From positions 1 through 34,269 of the forward strand of contig CANIBL010000025.1 of NCBI GenBank assembly GCA_947466225.1: 34,269 nt of DNA, in the 5' to 3' direction. Numbering within the stretch: the first letter of the stretch is position 1; every line of letters starts with the position of its first letter. Under the pieces are notes generated by a model that searched no databases, was not told the DNA's origin, and saw only the letters and a program-made list of their open reading frames with translations. Source of the stretch: Deltaproteobacteria bacterium. Its GTDB lineage: Bacteria; Bdellovibrionota_B; Oligoflexia; Oligoflexales; Bog-1112. A program made the position numbers and the translations under genes. Below, piece after piece: positions 16,694 through 23,973 of the stretch.

Positions 16694-16793
16694 AAATTTA
16701 TACCACCATGGTAAAATCAGGCCGTTACCCATAGAGAAAAATGTAAAGAATTTTTGTGAAGTGTATTCGTGTGATACGAGGGGAGGATCATCG

Positions 16794-17831
16794 ATGCGTG
16801 ACCTATTGCTTCTATGGATCAACGTACTGCCTCTTATTGGATTTATGGCGTGCGCAAAAGGAGAAAATGCCTCTTCCTCCAGCTCCTCCGCCGCAAAAGC
16901 AAGCCCACCATCTCCTACGACAGAGTTACAATCGAGTTTGAACGAAACAATCGCCCCACAAGATCAGACTCCTACCATGCCAATTGAAAATACCCCTTCT
17001 GTGCAGACTGAACTAAAAGTCAGTAACAACCTAAGTCCCCAGTTTGCTACGAATACCATATTCGTCACCGACACCAAAATGGTTACCGACAGCAAAGTGG
17101 TTACCGACACCAAAGTGGTTACCGACACCAAAGTGGTTACCGACACCAAAGTGGTTACCGACACCAAAGTGGTTACCGACACCAAAGTGGTTACCGACAC
17201 CAAAGAGTTTATCAACACAATAAATGCCGCTATTCCATTCTACTTTGGAGGTGTCTATTCAACTGATTGGGGCAATAAGAGTGAATATAATTACGGAAAT
17301 CCGCTATTGACTGGCCGTGGGTTTGGTTGCCCGCTCGGTTATACAGCTACGACGGATCTGTACACACCTAATCATGACAACGTATTCAACAGCTGTGGCT
17401 ATAAAGATGGAGATCCCAATCCTCCCACTCAATATGTAAATTTTGGCGGGATGTATGGCTCTGGATATCCAAATCCTGCAACTGGAAATGAAAGCTGCCC
17501 TTCTGGCTATACTGCATCACAAGCATACGGGTCTACCTATGATAACGCGATTACCGTTTGTTGGCAGGAGACTACCCCGAAAAATACAAAACCAACTGGC
17601 CTTTCCCAGGCGCTGTCTTTTGGCGGGATGTATGGCTATGGAAATCGGTCCAAATATGAGGGCTTAAGCGCAGATTTTGTATATAATAACCCCTTTACAG
17701 GGGGGCTTTCTTGCCCAACAGGGTATCGTGCAGCACCTGTTCTAGGTTATATGAAGGGGGCACAATCCGACTACCCCTTATACCTGTGCTATATGCTACC
17801 ATCGGATTTCATTCGAGTGAACACCAACTAG
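16794..17831 (+). CDS. Lipoprotein with VVTDTK repeats and three FGG/CPxGY modules
   Basis: 345 residues from ATG 16794 (GGGAGG upstream); an in-frame ATG at 16656 lies in the repeat element. The N-terminus MRDLLLLWINVLPLIGFMAC ends in a lipobox-like Cys20, followed by a Ser/Ala/Pro-rich linker. Residues 90-137 are eight hexapeptides: FVTDTK, MVTDSK, then six identical VVTDTK. Residues about 149-345 form three related modules, each opening F-G-G-[VM]-Y, then N-P-x-[LAF]-T-G, then C-P-x-G-Y-x-A and a later Cys. The hexapeptides look like an extendable stalk and the modules like the exposed head. I do not recognise the family; the FGG..NP.TG..CPxGY pattern recalls, from memory, the C-terminal half of animal perforin-2. 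It meets rnhA tail to tail, sharing CTAG. Confidence 0.85.
   Translation: MRDLLLLWINVLPLIGFMACAKGENASSSSSSAAKASPPSPTTELQSSLNETIAPQDQTPTMPIENTPSVQTELKVSNNLSPQFATNTIFVTDTKMVTDSKVVTDTKVVTDTKVVTDTKVVTDTKVVTDTKVVTDTKEFINTINAAIPFYFGGVYSTDWGNKSEYNYGNPLLTGRGFGCPLGYTATTDLYTPNHDNVFNSCGYKDGDPNPPTQYVNFGGMYGSGYPNPATGNESCPSGYTASQAYGSTYDNAITVCWQETTPKNTKPTGLSQALSFGGMYGYGNRSKYEGLSADFVYNNPFTGGLSCPTGYRAAPVLGYMKGAQSDYPLYLCYMLPSDFIRVNTN
17061..17204 (+). repeat. 18-bp tandem repeat, eight units inside a lipoprotein gene
   Basis: Units of GTGGTTACCGACACCAAA. The first two (17061-17096) are variants; six identical copies fill 17097-17204. The unit is a multiple of three, so copy-number change would keep the frame. 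Perfect identity implies recent expansion. Confidence 0.95.
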
Positions 17832-18301
17832 AGTTGGCGAGAATAGCCAGACAATGGCCCATCATATAAAGCCGGCATCTGTCCCAGCGCAAAGGCCGAA
17901 GCAATCGCATCCGCTCGTTCATTACCAGGAATGCCAGTATGAGCTGCCACGTACTTCCATGTAACCGGGGTACGGGTTACCAGCCCATCCAAGCGTTGCC
18001 ACAGATCCTGATTGGCCACAGGTTTCCCCGCAGCATTGCGCCACCCGTTTCGTTTCCACCCGATAATCCATTCTTGAATGCCCTGCATCACATACTTGGA
18101 ATCGCTGCAAATGCATGTGCGCATCCCAGGCTGCACCTGAGTCAACGCTTCAATCGCTGCCAAGAGTTCCATACGGTTGTTGGTGGTTGCATCTTCTCGG
18201 CCTCCCCGCTCCAACACACGATCTACGCTTTTCAGTACCATGCCCCATCCGCCCGGACCCGGGTTGCCTTTACAAGCGCCATCTGTATAAATTGTTAGCA
18301 T
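17828..18301 (-). CDS. rnhA: Ribonuclease HI
   Basis: 157 residues, typical of bacterial RNase HI, which cuts RNA in RNA-DNA hybrids using two metals. Active-site residues are all visible: Asp7 (YTDGACKGNPGPGGWG), Glu45 (NNRMELLAA), Asp67 (SDSKYV) and Asp131 (HTGIPGNERADAIA), with His121. The basic protrusion WIIGWKRNGWRNAAGKP is present, as in E. coli RNase HI. ATG 18301 has AAGGA 7 bases upstream and gives the standard MLTIYTDG start; an ATG at 18325 is in frame. It lies 23 bp downstream of the metzincin-like lipoprotein, so the two may be co-transcribed. Cytoplasmic. Confidence 0.97.
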   Translation of the reverse strand: MLTIYTDGACKGNPGPGGWGMVLKSVDRVLERGGREDATTNNRMELLAAIEALTQVQPGMRTCICSDSKYVMQGIQEWIIGWKRNGWRNAAGKPVANQDLWQRLDGLVTRTPVTWKYVAAHTGIPGNERADAIASAFALGQMPALYDGPLSGYSRQL

Positions 18302-18324
18302 TTCTTTTTCCTTCCCACACACCA

Positions 18325-18960
18325 TTACATGCCAATATTTGGCATCATATTCAAATAATTTTGCGAAAAATTGTCATCTAACAGCTGCGACCATGTTTTG
18401 AGCGCCCGATGATCCCCTTCGGTAAACACAGGGCTCATAATCCCCTCGACCCCATCTGGCAAATGCCCTTTCTCTAAAAAGCAATGGCTCAACTCATGGT
18501 ACAGGAGTTCTCGCAATAGCAAGCGGTTTCCATCCGTATACTCTTGGGCTTTACCCCGCAGCACCTCAATCATCGTCCATAAAATCTGATCAGACTTAAG
18601 AAAATACTTGGTTTCCGTCACATAGTAGCGACTACAAGCTGCCATAACACCAGATCCTTCTCCTACGGAGAGATGATCCACCCATCGCATAATACGCAAG
18701 GCTTGAATGGTGCGATCGGCAACCTCCACGCCTCTACTTTTAGCGTCTTTTATATACTCTGATACAAAAGCGTAGAGATCAGGGTCATAGTAAAGATCAG
18801 GCAAGTCAGCTGACCGGGTCGTCCCAAAGGACGACGGCAAGGCTGGTAATTTTAGGCTGCTAAAATCTGCTAGCCGAGGATCTGAGATGACCTTCTTTTT
18901 GCATCCACTCATCCCCCAACCAGCCAATACCAGCATCACTACGCCCCAAATCACGTGCAT
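18325..18960 (-). CDS. Lipoprotein with metzincin-like zinc site
   Basis: 211 residues. The N-terminus MHVIWGVVMLVLAGWGMSGC ends in a good lipobox (MSGC, Cys20) followed by KKK. Near the C-terminus is HELSHCFLEKGH (155-166), i.e. HExxH with a third His 7 residues on, then EGIMSPVF, a Met-turn-like IMSP (Met175). This layout is that of metzincins such as matrixins, but with one residue more than the canonical HExxHxxGxxH. I do not recognise the rest, which is mainly helical. ATG 18960 has GGAGG 5 bases upstream; ATG 18963 and GTG 18972 are alternatives. It lies directly upstream of rnhA. A membrane-anchored zinc peptidase is inferred. Confidence 0.8.
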   Translation of the reverse strand: MHVIWGVVMLVLAGWGMSGCKKKVISDPRLADFSSLKLPALPSSFGTTRSADLPDLYYDPDLYAFVSEYIKDAKSRGVEVADRTIQALRIMRWVDHLSVGEGSGVMAACSRYYVTETKYFLKSDQILWTMIEVLRGKAQEYTDGNRLLLRELLYHELSHCFLEKGHLPDGVEGIMSPVFTEGDHRALKTWSQLLDDNFSQNYLNMMPNIGM

Positions 18961-19107
18961 CATAGCCTCCACCGCCAGGATCTTCTAGTCTACCCCTCCT
19001 ATTGTACCAGGTACTGCTGACAGAAGGAGAAGGCATAGCCAAAGCCAGGTGCCGGGCATGAAAAATAGAACCAAAGATGGAAACGGGATTTTATGAAAAT
19101 AAGAGGC

Positions 19108-20055
19108 TCAGCGTGGTGCAACTTCAACTAATAAAGCCGCAGGGCGATATTGCGCATTAGGATCGATCTGCTCTTCTACCGATAAGACCTTTCTACTCAG
19201 AGTGTCTCGGATTTTATCCAAGTGATTCTTACCACATTCGCCCGGCAAAGAAATTTCACTAACTGCATTCAATAGCCTCTGATGTCCCCGTTCGACGCGC
19301 CTAATTTCAGAAGGCTTACGAGCCCTTTCATCTTTTTTTGGCTCCCATTTCTCCTGAAAAGTAAAGGTCAACCTACGATCGAAAGGTTTTGCTCTGGTAA
19401 GGACCGCTTGACTCAACAATTGCTCTATCATTGAGTGTTGCTGCTTTTCAGACACAAAGTAGATTTTTGCATCACCATCACTTAACAGCTTCATAATATT
19501 AACGTAAAAATGCTTCGACATAAATAAGTCTGATGGCAAAAACTCTAAGATGATCGTATCAAATTTGTGGTTTGTTTGCGGAAGCCACACCTTTGCGAAA
19601 TTAGGATGAAGAAAGTCCGCATGTAGATCAGGTCCTGTCTCTTCATCTATATCTGTAGTGTAAACAGTATCGAAGTCCTTTGGAATTTCGATACCAATGG
19701 GCCATGCTCTTGGGGCTCTTTGGGAGGAGCTTACAAGTCGCGTTCGCCCCTCGCCCACAAGGAGGATCTTTTGTTTCAGATTGGGTTTACGTATAATCTT
19801 AACAAAATGAGCATCTACTTCAAGAGCAGCAGTATCCGTCTTTTTGAAGCACTGACAGCCCGCCTTCGTGTGGCAGGAGTCCTCGTCATGTCCTAGGCCC
19901 TCTAAGATAGATCGAAAGTTCGCAGGTGAAAATACATCATCATATTTATATGCGGGTGAAAATACAGGAGCATATTTAGCAGCTTCGTGTGCAAAACTGG
20001 CTTCCGCATTCGTAATAAAAGGCATGAGGAGTACTAAAAAAAGGGGAACTCTCAT
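19108..20055 (-). CDS. Exported methyltransferase-like protein
   Basis: 315 residues with a signal peptide (MRVPLFLVLLMPFITNAEA). An early cysteine-rich stretch (SCHTKAGCQCF) suggests disulfides. The middle has a Rossmann-like order: a strand KILLVGEGRTR in place of a glycine-rich SAM loop, VYTTDIDEETG with acidic residues where motif II would be, DLHADFLHP, then FDTIILEFLPSDLF. That order is typical of class I SAM methyltransferases, though an exported enzyme would lack SAM, so it may be an injected or released effector or a recruited fold. The C-terminus is highly charged and not recognisable. The Shine-Dalgarno is weak (GAGAAAG). It is more A+T-rich than the flanking rnhA and pepN, possibly acquired. 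Confidence 0.72.
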   Translation of the reverse strand: MRVPLFLVLLMPFITNAEASFAHEAAKYAPVFSPAYKYDDVFSPANFRSILEGLGHDEDSCHTKAGCQCFKKTDTAALEVDAHFVKIIRKPNLKQKILLVGEGRTRLVSSSQRAPRAWPIGIEIPKDFDTVYTTDIDEETGPDLHADFLHPNFAKVWLPQTNHKFDTIILEFLPSDLFMSKHFYVNIMKLLSDGDAKIYFVSEKQQHSMIEQLLSQAVLTRAKPFDRRLTFTFQEKWEPKKDERARKPSEIRRVERGHQRLLNAVSEISLPGECGKNHLDKIRDTLSRKVLSVEEQIDPNAQYRPAALLVEVAPR

Positions 20056-20190
20056 ATCGAAACTTTCTCAAAAGAAATATGGACGGCTACGCTCTGTAAC
20101 AGAGCACTTGAAATAAATCAATGATGGAATAAAATTACAGAGTAGAAGGGGAGAAAACAGGGGAAGCCCAGGCGGGCGGTAAATTGCTTG

Positions 20191-20277
20191 TGGTACCACC
20201 TCCCGGACTTGAACCGGGATGTCCTTGCGAACGGTGGATTTTGAGTCCACTGCGTCTACCAATTTCGCCAAGGTGGC
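20191..20277 (-). tRNA. tRNA-Leu (CAA anticodon)
   Basis: 87 nt on the minus strand. The acceptor GCCACCT pairs with AGGTGGT (G-U at position 1), then A and an encoded CCA (20191-20193). The anticodon stem GTGGA/TCCAC encloses CTCAAAA, giving CAA. The long variable arm CGTTCGCAAGGACAT and the T arm CCCGGTTCAAGTCCGGG fit tRNA-Leu. A small GCCC/GGGC stem with a weak T-run lies downstream at 20166-20177. Confidence 0.96.
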
Positions 20278-20303
20278 ACACGGATACGATCCGTAGTTGC
20301 GAG

Positions 20304-20332
20304 AAAATACGGGGGATTGAGGGAAAGGTCAA
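20304..20332 (-). promoter_or_regulatory. Sigma70 promoter of tRNA-Leu(CAA)
   Basis: On the minus strand TTGACC (20332-20327) is followed after exactly 17 bases by TATTTT (20309-20304), 26 bases before the tRNA 5' end. Spacing and position are ideal for a strong tRNA promoter. Confidence 0.75.
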
Positions 20333-20702
20333 CCTCTATTTTTCCGCCCCTTATGCAATAAAATTCGCGGGATATCCAGACGTACGTTGCATCACCCCCA
20401 AATTCGGCTACACTCCCCCTCGACTCCAGACACACGTTCACTTCAGCAGGTACGCAATCAAACGCAGATATTTTGGTATCTTAGAGGAAGCCCCTCTTCA
20501 TCGCAATCTTGCTGCCTATCTCCATGGCATTGCCGCAAAGGTGATGAAAACTCGAGATCCCAGTAAGCGTTTTATGATTACGACCCCTCTCCCAAAGATG
20601 TTGGAAATTCTCCGAGATCAGTTACCCACGGGTACAGTCTGGATGGGGCGTAATAACGAAAAAGCCCCATTCTTGAAAGATAGTTCCAATTCTTTCATTT
20701 GA
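20331..20702 (+). pseudogene. Possible 5'-truncated gene remnant
   Basis: An open frame of about 120 residues ends at TGA 20702. Its last part looks coding (KTRDPSKRFMITTPLPKMLE, then WMGRNNEKAPFLKD), but no start with a Shine-Dalgarno is visible. The frame continues upstream only through the antisense of the tRNA and its promoter, and the first in-frame GTG/ATG is late (20541/20544). It could be the tail of a gene whose 5' part was lost next to the tRNA, or a chance frame. The remaining gene-free bases 20703-20861 show only A- and T-runs. Confidence 0.3.
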
Positions 20703-20861
20703 GAGACCCCGTTTCAAAAAAAATCTTTTTTTCTCTCCACTCAAACAGTTTTATCCAGCATAGATGGTTTTTTACTTTTGTCTGCCCGGATTTGTTTCCG
20801 TACCTAACCGTGGAATTGTTGACCCTTGCGAAAATGCTAGACCCACAAGAACCACTCGCCC

Positions 20862-23477
20862 CTATGCCAGGGCCTGCGTTACTAGCTCCAAAACTTCTGT
20901 AGAGGGGCTAGAAGCCTTCAATACCTCCAACTCCTGCCGCATTTGTGCCTGCCGGCTTGGATCGTACCGTTTCCAGTCTACCAAGGCCCGCACAAAGGAG
21001 GATGCAATTTGAGGGTTTTGTACTTCCAGCCGTTGCACGGCTTCTCGACAGAACCGGTACCCGCTTCCATCAGCAGCATGAAACCCAGCGGGATTTCGCT
21101 GACAAAAAGTGGAAATCACAGAACGAATACGATTGGGATTGCTCCAATCAAAATCGGGATGGGCACATAATCTCTTCACTACCGCAAGCGCATCAGGACG
21201 CTCCGCACGAGCTTGTGCCTGAAACCACATATCTACGACACCTGCTTCGGCACGGTATTGCTGGTAAAACGCGTCCAACACAACTTGTGTCGTGGGGTGG
21301 GATTTAGCCGCAAAAAGAGAAAGTGCCGCAAACCGATCCGTCATATTTTGCGCTGTGGTGAATTGCTTATATGCAAGCCGATCTGACGCTGGTGTAGCCA
21401 GACGCATCAACAAGGCAAGGCAGAGATTTTTGAGCTGCCGACTGGCTATGCCTTCTTGGGTATAGCCAAGATCTACTTCATGCTCGGCATATACTTGCTC
21501 CAATATCGGCCCCAAGGCCTCTGCCACCGCACGTTCCAATCCACGGCGTACAGCTACGGTGCCTTCTACATCCACCGTGGACTGCATTAAAGCAAACACG
21601 CCAAACGATGGAACCCCAAGGCAAGCTGCGATAAAAGCAGGATCTAATTCAGAGGTCACAATAACGCGAAGTCCATGCAGCAATCCCTCGGATAACTGGG
21701 GAGAAACACCTGCGGCACGTTGAGATAGCCACCTATCAAACTCTCGTTTCCACAACCGTTGACCTGCTTCCCAACGGCAGTAAAAATCCGGTGCATAGGC
21801 AAACAGATGCTCCAGCTCGAACAGGGAGTACTCGTAGATTAGCTTCACAGGAGCGGAAAAACCTTGTAAAAAGCAGGGCGTTGGTGCCGCAGAAACGCCT
21901 GTAATCACAAGGCACTGAGATTGTCTCTCCAGTTCATAGAGGTGCTCTATCGAGGAAACACCGCCCGGCTCTAGGGAAAAAGCCAAGGGCACACCTGTGG
22001 TGGCATCCAGTAAACCCAGGGAAATGGGGATGAGAAAGGTCACCCCTTTAGCTTGCGGGTATGCAGTATGCACGTGTTGAGTAAAGGTCAACGTATAGGT
22101 TTGGCTTGCAGCGTCATACTGAGAGACTACCTCTACCTGAGGCGTACCTGCACAGGTAAACCATGGAAGAAAGGCTTGTAAATCTCGGCCCGTGGTAGAT
22201 TCCATCACAGAAAGCACGTCCTCGATGGTCACCGCCATACCATCATACCGAGAAAAATACGCATCCAATCCGCGACGAAATGCCTCCGCCCCGAGAAGAC
22301 GACGTAACATCCCAAAAACTTCCCCGCCTTTTTCGTACACGGTAACCGTATAGAAGTTATTGATTTCTTTGTATCGATCCGGTCTTGGGGGGTGAGACAG
22401 CGGACTTGCATCTTCCGCAAATTGTACCTCTTGCAAAAACTGGATCTCCGACAACCGTTGCGTAGCAGCAGACCCTGTTTGCTGGGCGTAGAGATGTTCG
22501 CGAAATACTGTAAGGCCTTCTTTCAAACACAGCTGGAACCAGTCGCGACAGGTAACCCGATTGCCGCTCCAGTTGTGGAGATATTCATGGGCCACCACAT
22601 GATCGATGCGCAACAACCCAGCATCCGTGGTGATAGTTGGATCTCCCACTACCAATGCATGGTTGAACACATTCAGCCCTTTGTTCTCCATAGCTCCCAT
22701 ATTGAAATCCCGAGCCACTACGATCTTGTACTCATCCAAGTCGCAGATGCGACCAAAGGTATCCTCGTCCCACTTCATGGTGCGCTGTAGCGCGGACATG
22801 GCGTGGCGACATCGATCCACATCATGGGGATGAGCATAAATGCTCAGCTTAACTTCGCGACCTTCACAGGTGGTAAATCGATCTTCCAGCACCGCAAAAT
22901 CGCCTGCCACAAGGGCAAATAGATAACTGGGTTTGGCAAAAGGATCTTCCCACTCCATCCAGTGACGTCCTCCCGACAGCAGCCCTTTTCCCACACAGTT
23001 TCCATTAGAAAGCAGGTATGGATATCGCTTCGCTTCTCCTTCGATGCGTACGCGGTATATCGTCATCACATCGGGGCGATCATAGAAATAGGTAATCCGT
23101 CGAAATCCCTCGGATTCACACTGGGTCATATATGCGCCCTGGGACATATACAAGCCTTCCAGGGCGGTATTTTGATGGGGATAGATTCTAGTTGTGGTTG
23201 CCAACGTAAAAGCTTGCTGAGGGGGGTTGTGTACGGTGAGGCTTTCGGAACTCACGGTATACGCCGTAGAGGCCAGCTCAATACCGTCAATGGAGATGCA
23301 CTCCAACTCCAATGCTTGACCGGCAAATTGCAGTGCTTCGCCTGGACGAATCGGGGTAAGAGACAATGTACTATGTACACGGGTCACAGACTCTTCCAAC
23401 TGTACCAATAGGTGCACCCGGGAAATCGCATACGGCGTTGGGGTATAATTTTTGAGATATTGTAATACGGGTTCCAT
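20862..23477 (-). CDS. pepN: Aminopeptidase N (M1 family, PepN)
   Basis: 871 residues, the length of E. coli-type PepN (870). It is a cytoplasmic zinc aminopeptidase that finishes peptide degradation. Seen: N-terminal beta saddle (1-190), GAMEN exopeptidase motif (261-265), HEYLH zinc site (297-301) with Glu320 in CLKEGLTVF, NRVTCRDWFQLCLKE and the C-terminal helical region (LYEYSLFELEHL; NPNRIRSVISTFCQRNPAGFH) typical of the PepN branch. ATG 23477 has only a weak purine-rich upstream. It stands alone between the remnant at 20331 and the palindromic element at 23510. Confidence 0.97.
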   Translation of the reverse strand: MEPVLQYLKNYTPTPYAISRVHLLVQLEESVTRVHSTLSLTPIRPGEALQFAGQALELECISIDGIELASTAYTVSSESLTVHNPPQQAFTLATTTRIYPHQNTALEGLYMSQGAYMTQCESEGFRRITYFYDRPDVMTIYRVRIEGEAKRYPYLLSNGNCVGKGLLSGGRHWMEWEDPFAKPSYLFALVAGDFAVLEDRFTTCEGREVKLSIYAHPHDVDRCRHAMSALQRTMKWDEDTFGRICDLDEYKIVVARDFNMGAMENKGLNVFNHALVVGDPTITTDAGLLRIDHVVAHEYLHNWSGNRVTCRDWFQLCLKEGLTVFREHLYAQQTGSAATQRLSEIQFLQEVQFAEDASPLSHPPRPDRYKEINNFYTVTVYEKGGEVFGMLRRLLGAEAFRRGLDAYFSRYDGMAVTIEDVLSVMESTTGRDLQAFLPWFTCAGTPQVEVVSQYDAASQTYTLTFTQHVHTAYPQAKGVTFLIPISLGLLDATTGVPLAFSLEPGGVSSIEHLYELERQSQCLVITGVSAAPTPCFLQGFSAPVKLIYEYSLFELEHLFAYAPDFYCRWEAGQRLWKREFDRWLSQRAAGVSPQLSEGLLHGLRVIVTSELDPAFIAACLGVPSFGVFALMQSTVDVEGTVAVRRGLERAVAEALGPILEQVYAEHEVDLGYTQEGIASRQLKNLCLALLMRLATPASDRLAYKQFTTAQNMTDRFAALSLFAAKSHPTTQVVLDAFYQQYRAEAGVVDMWFQAQARAERPDALAVVKRLCAHPDFDWSNPNRIRSVISTFCQRNPAGFHAADGSGYRFCREAVQRLEVQNPQIASSFVRALVDWKRYDPSRQAQMRQELEVLKASSPSTEVLELVTQALA

Positions 23478-23501
23478 AGGGGTGACTCTCTTGCTTCGGA
23501 T

Positions 23502-23567
23502 TTTTTCTACTAGGGGAGCCTGCGCAGCTGGTGACCCAGTAGAATAGTTCCCCTAGTAGAAAAAGAA
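23502..23567. repeat. REP-like palindromic element, copy 2
   Basis: TTTTTCTACTAGGGGA and TCCCCTAGTAGAAAAA form a 16-bp outer stem around the core CTGCGCAGCTGGTGACCCAG. Bases 23513-23561 align without gaps to 392-440. It lies between the pepN start and the terminator of the 23624 gene. Confidence 0.8.
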
Positions 23568-23588
23568 AAGGCTGGGAAAAAATTAGAC

Positions 23589-23613
23589 AAAAAAAAGGGG
23601 GCCAAAGCCCCCC
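23589..23613 (-). terminator. Rho-independent terminator of the 23624 gene
   Basis: On the minus strand a GGGGGC/GCCCCC stem with a 4-base loop is followed by eight T residues, 11 bases after the stop of the PHINT-repeat gene. Confidence 0.88.
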
Positions 23614-23623
23614 TTACATACAT

Positions 23624-23908
23624 CTACTGACGGTATAGCCCGATATCAGAAGTTCCCAGCCAGAACTTCCACCCTTGCCATCCACGTAGCTTGTACACCC
23701 CATCTGGATGAGCTGGAATGCTCGCAGGTTTTTGCGGCTTGTCAGTCAAATCGCCTTTTACGTATTGTCTCCACTCTTTTCGGGTGGTGAAATTCAAGGC
23801 CTTGGCAAACTCCCTCGCTTCTAAAAAGGGGAGGTATCCTTTTGGAACTTTGCTGTCCAGAATTCTACCCATTCCTATTTCCGCGCTGCTGACTGCCTGT
23901 TCCATCAT
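23624..23908 (-). CDS. Small protein with one phage-integrase repeat-like (PHINT_rpt) unit
   Basis: 94 residues from ATG 23908 (GAAGGA 8 bases upstream; the frame is open to GTG 23953). Residues about 27-88 match the pattern F-x-E-A-R-x-F-x(2)-L-x-F/L-x(3)-x-E-W-x(2)-Y, then IPAHPDGVYK and GWQGWKFWLGT. This is the tryptophan-rich repeat found in arrays in some phage integrases and in large plant, algal and bacterial proteins. Only one unit is present and there is no integrase catalytic domain. It is followed by a strong terminator and lies downstream of the HAD phosphatase (65 bp). Function unknown; nucleic-acid binding is a guess from the integrase association. Confidence 0.8.
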   Translation of the reverse strand: MMEQAVSSAEIGMGRILDSKVPKGYLPFLEAREFAKALNFTTRKEWRQYVKGDLTDKPQKPASIPAHPDGVYKLRGWQGWKFWLGTSDIGLYRQ

Positions 23909-23973
23909 CGATATATTCCTTCTCAATAGATAAAGTGGTCTAAATCTCGCCACGGCATTCTCTAACAGACAAT

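Noticed and set aside
17061..17204. CRISPR-like regular repeat
   Set aside because: Units are 18 bp, in frame and with no spacers, inside a coding gene; no cas genes are seen.
16964..17218. Antisense frame reading LVSVTT repeats
   Set aside because: It is the complement of the VVTDTK tandem repeat, so periodicity keeps it open. The sense gene has a start, Shine-Dalgarno and lipobox.
20184..20330. N-terminal part of the plus-strand frame at the tRNA-Leu(CAA)
   Set aside because: It is translation of the antisense of the tRNA and its promoter, not a real gene start.
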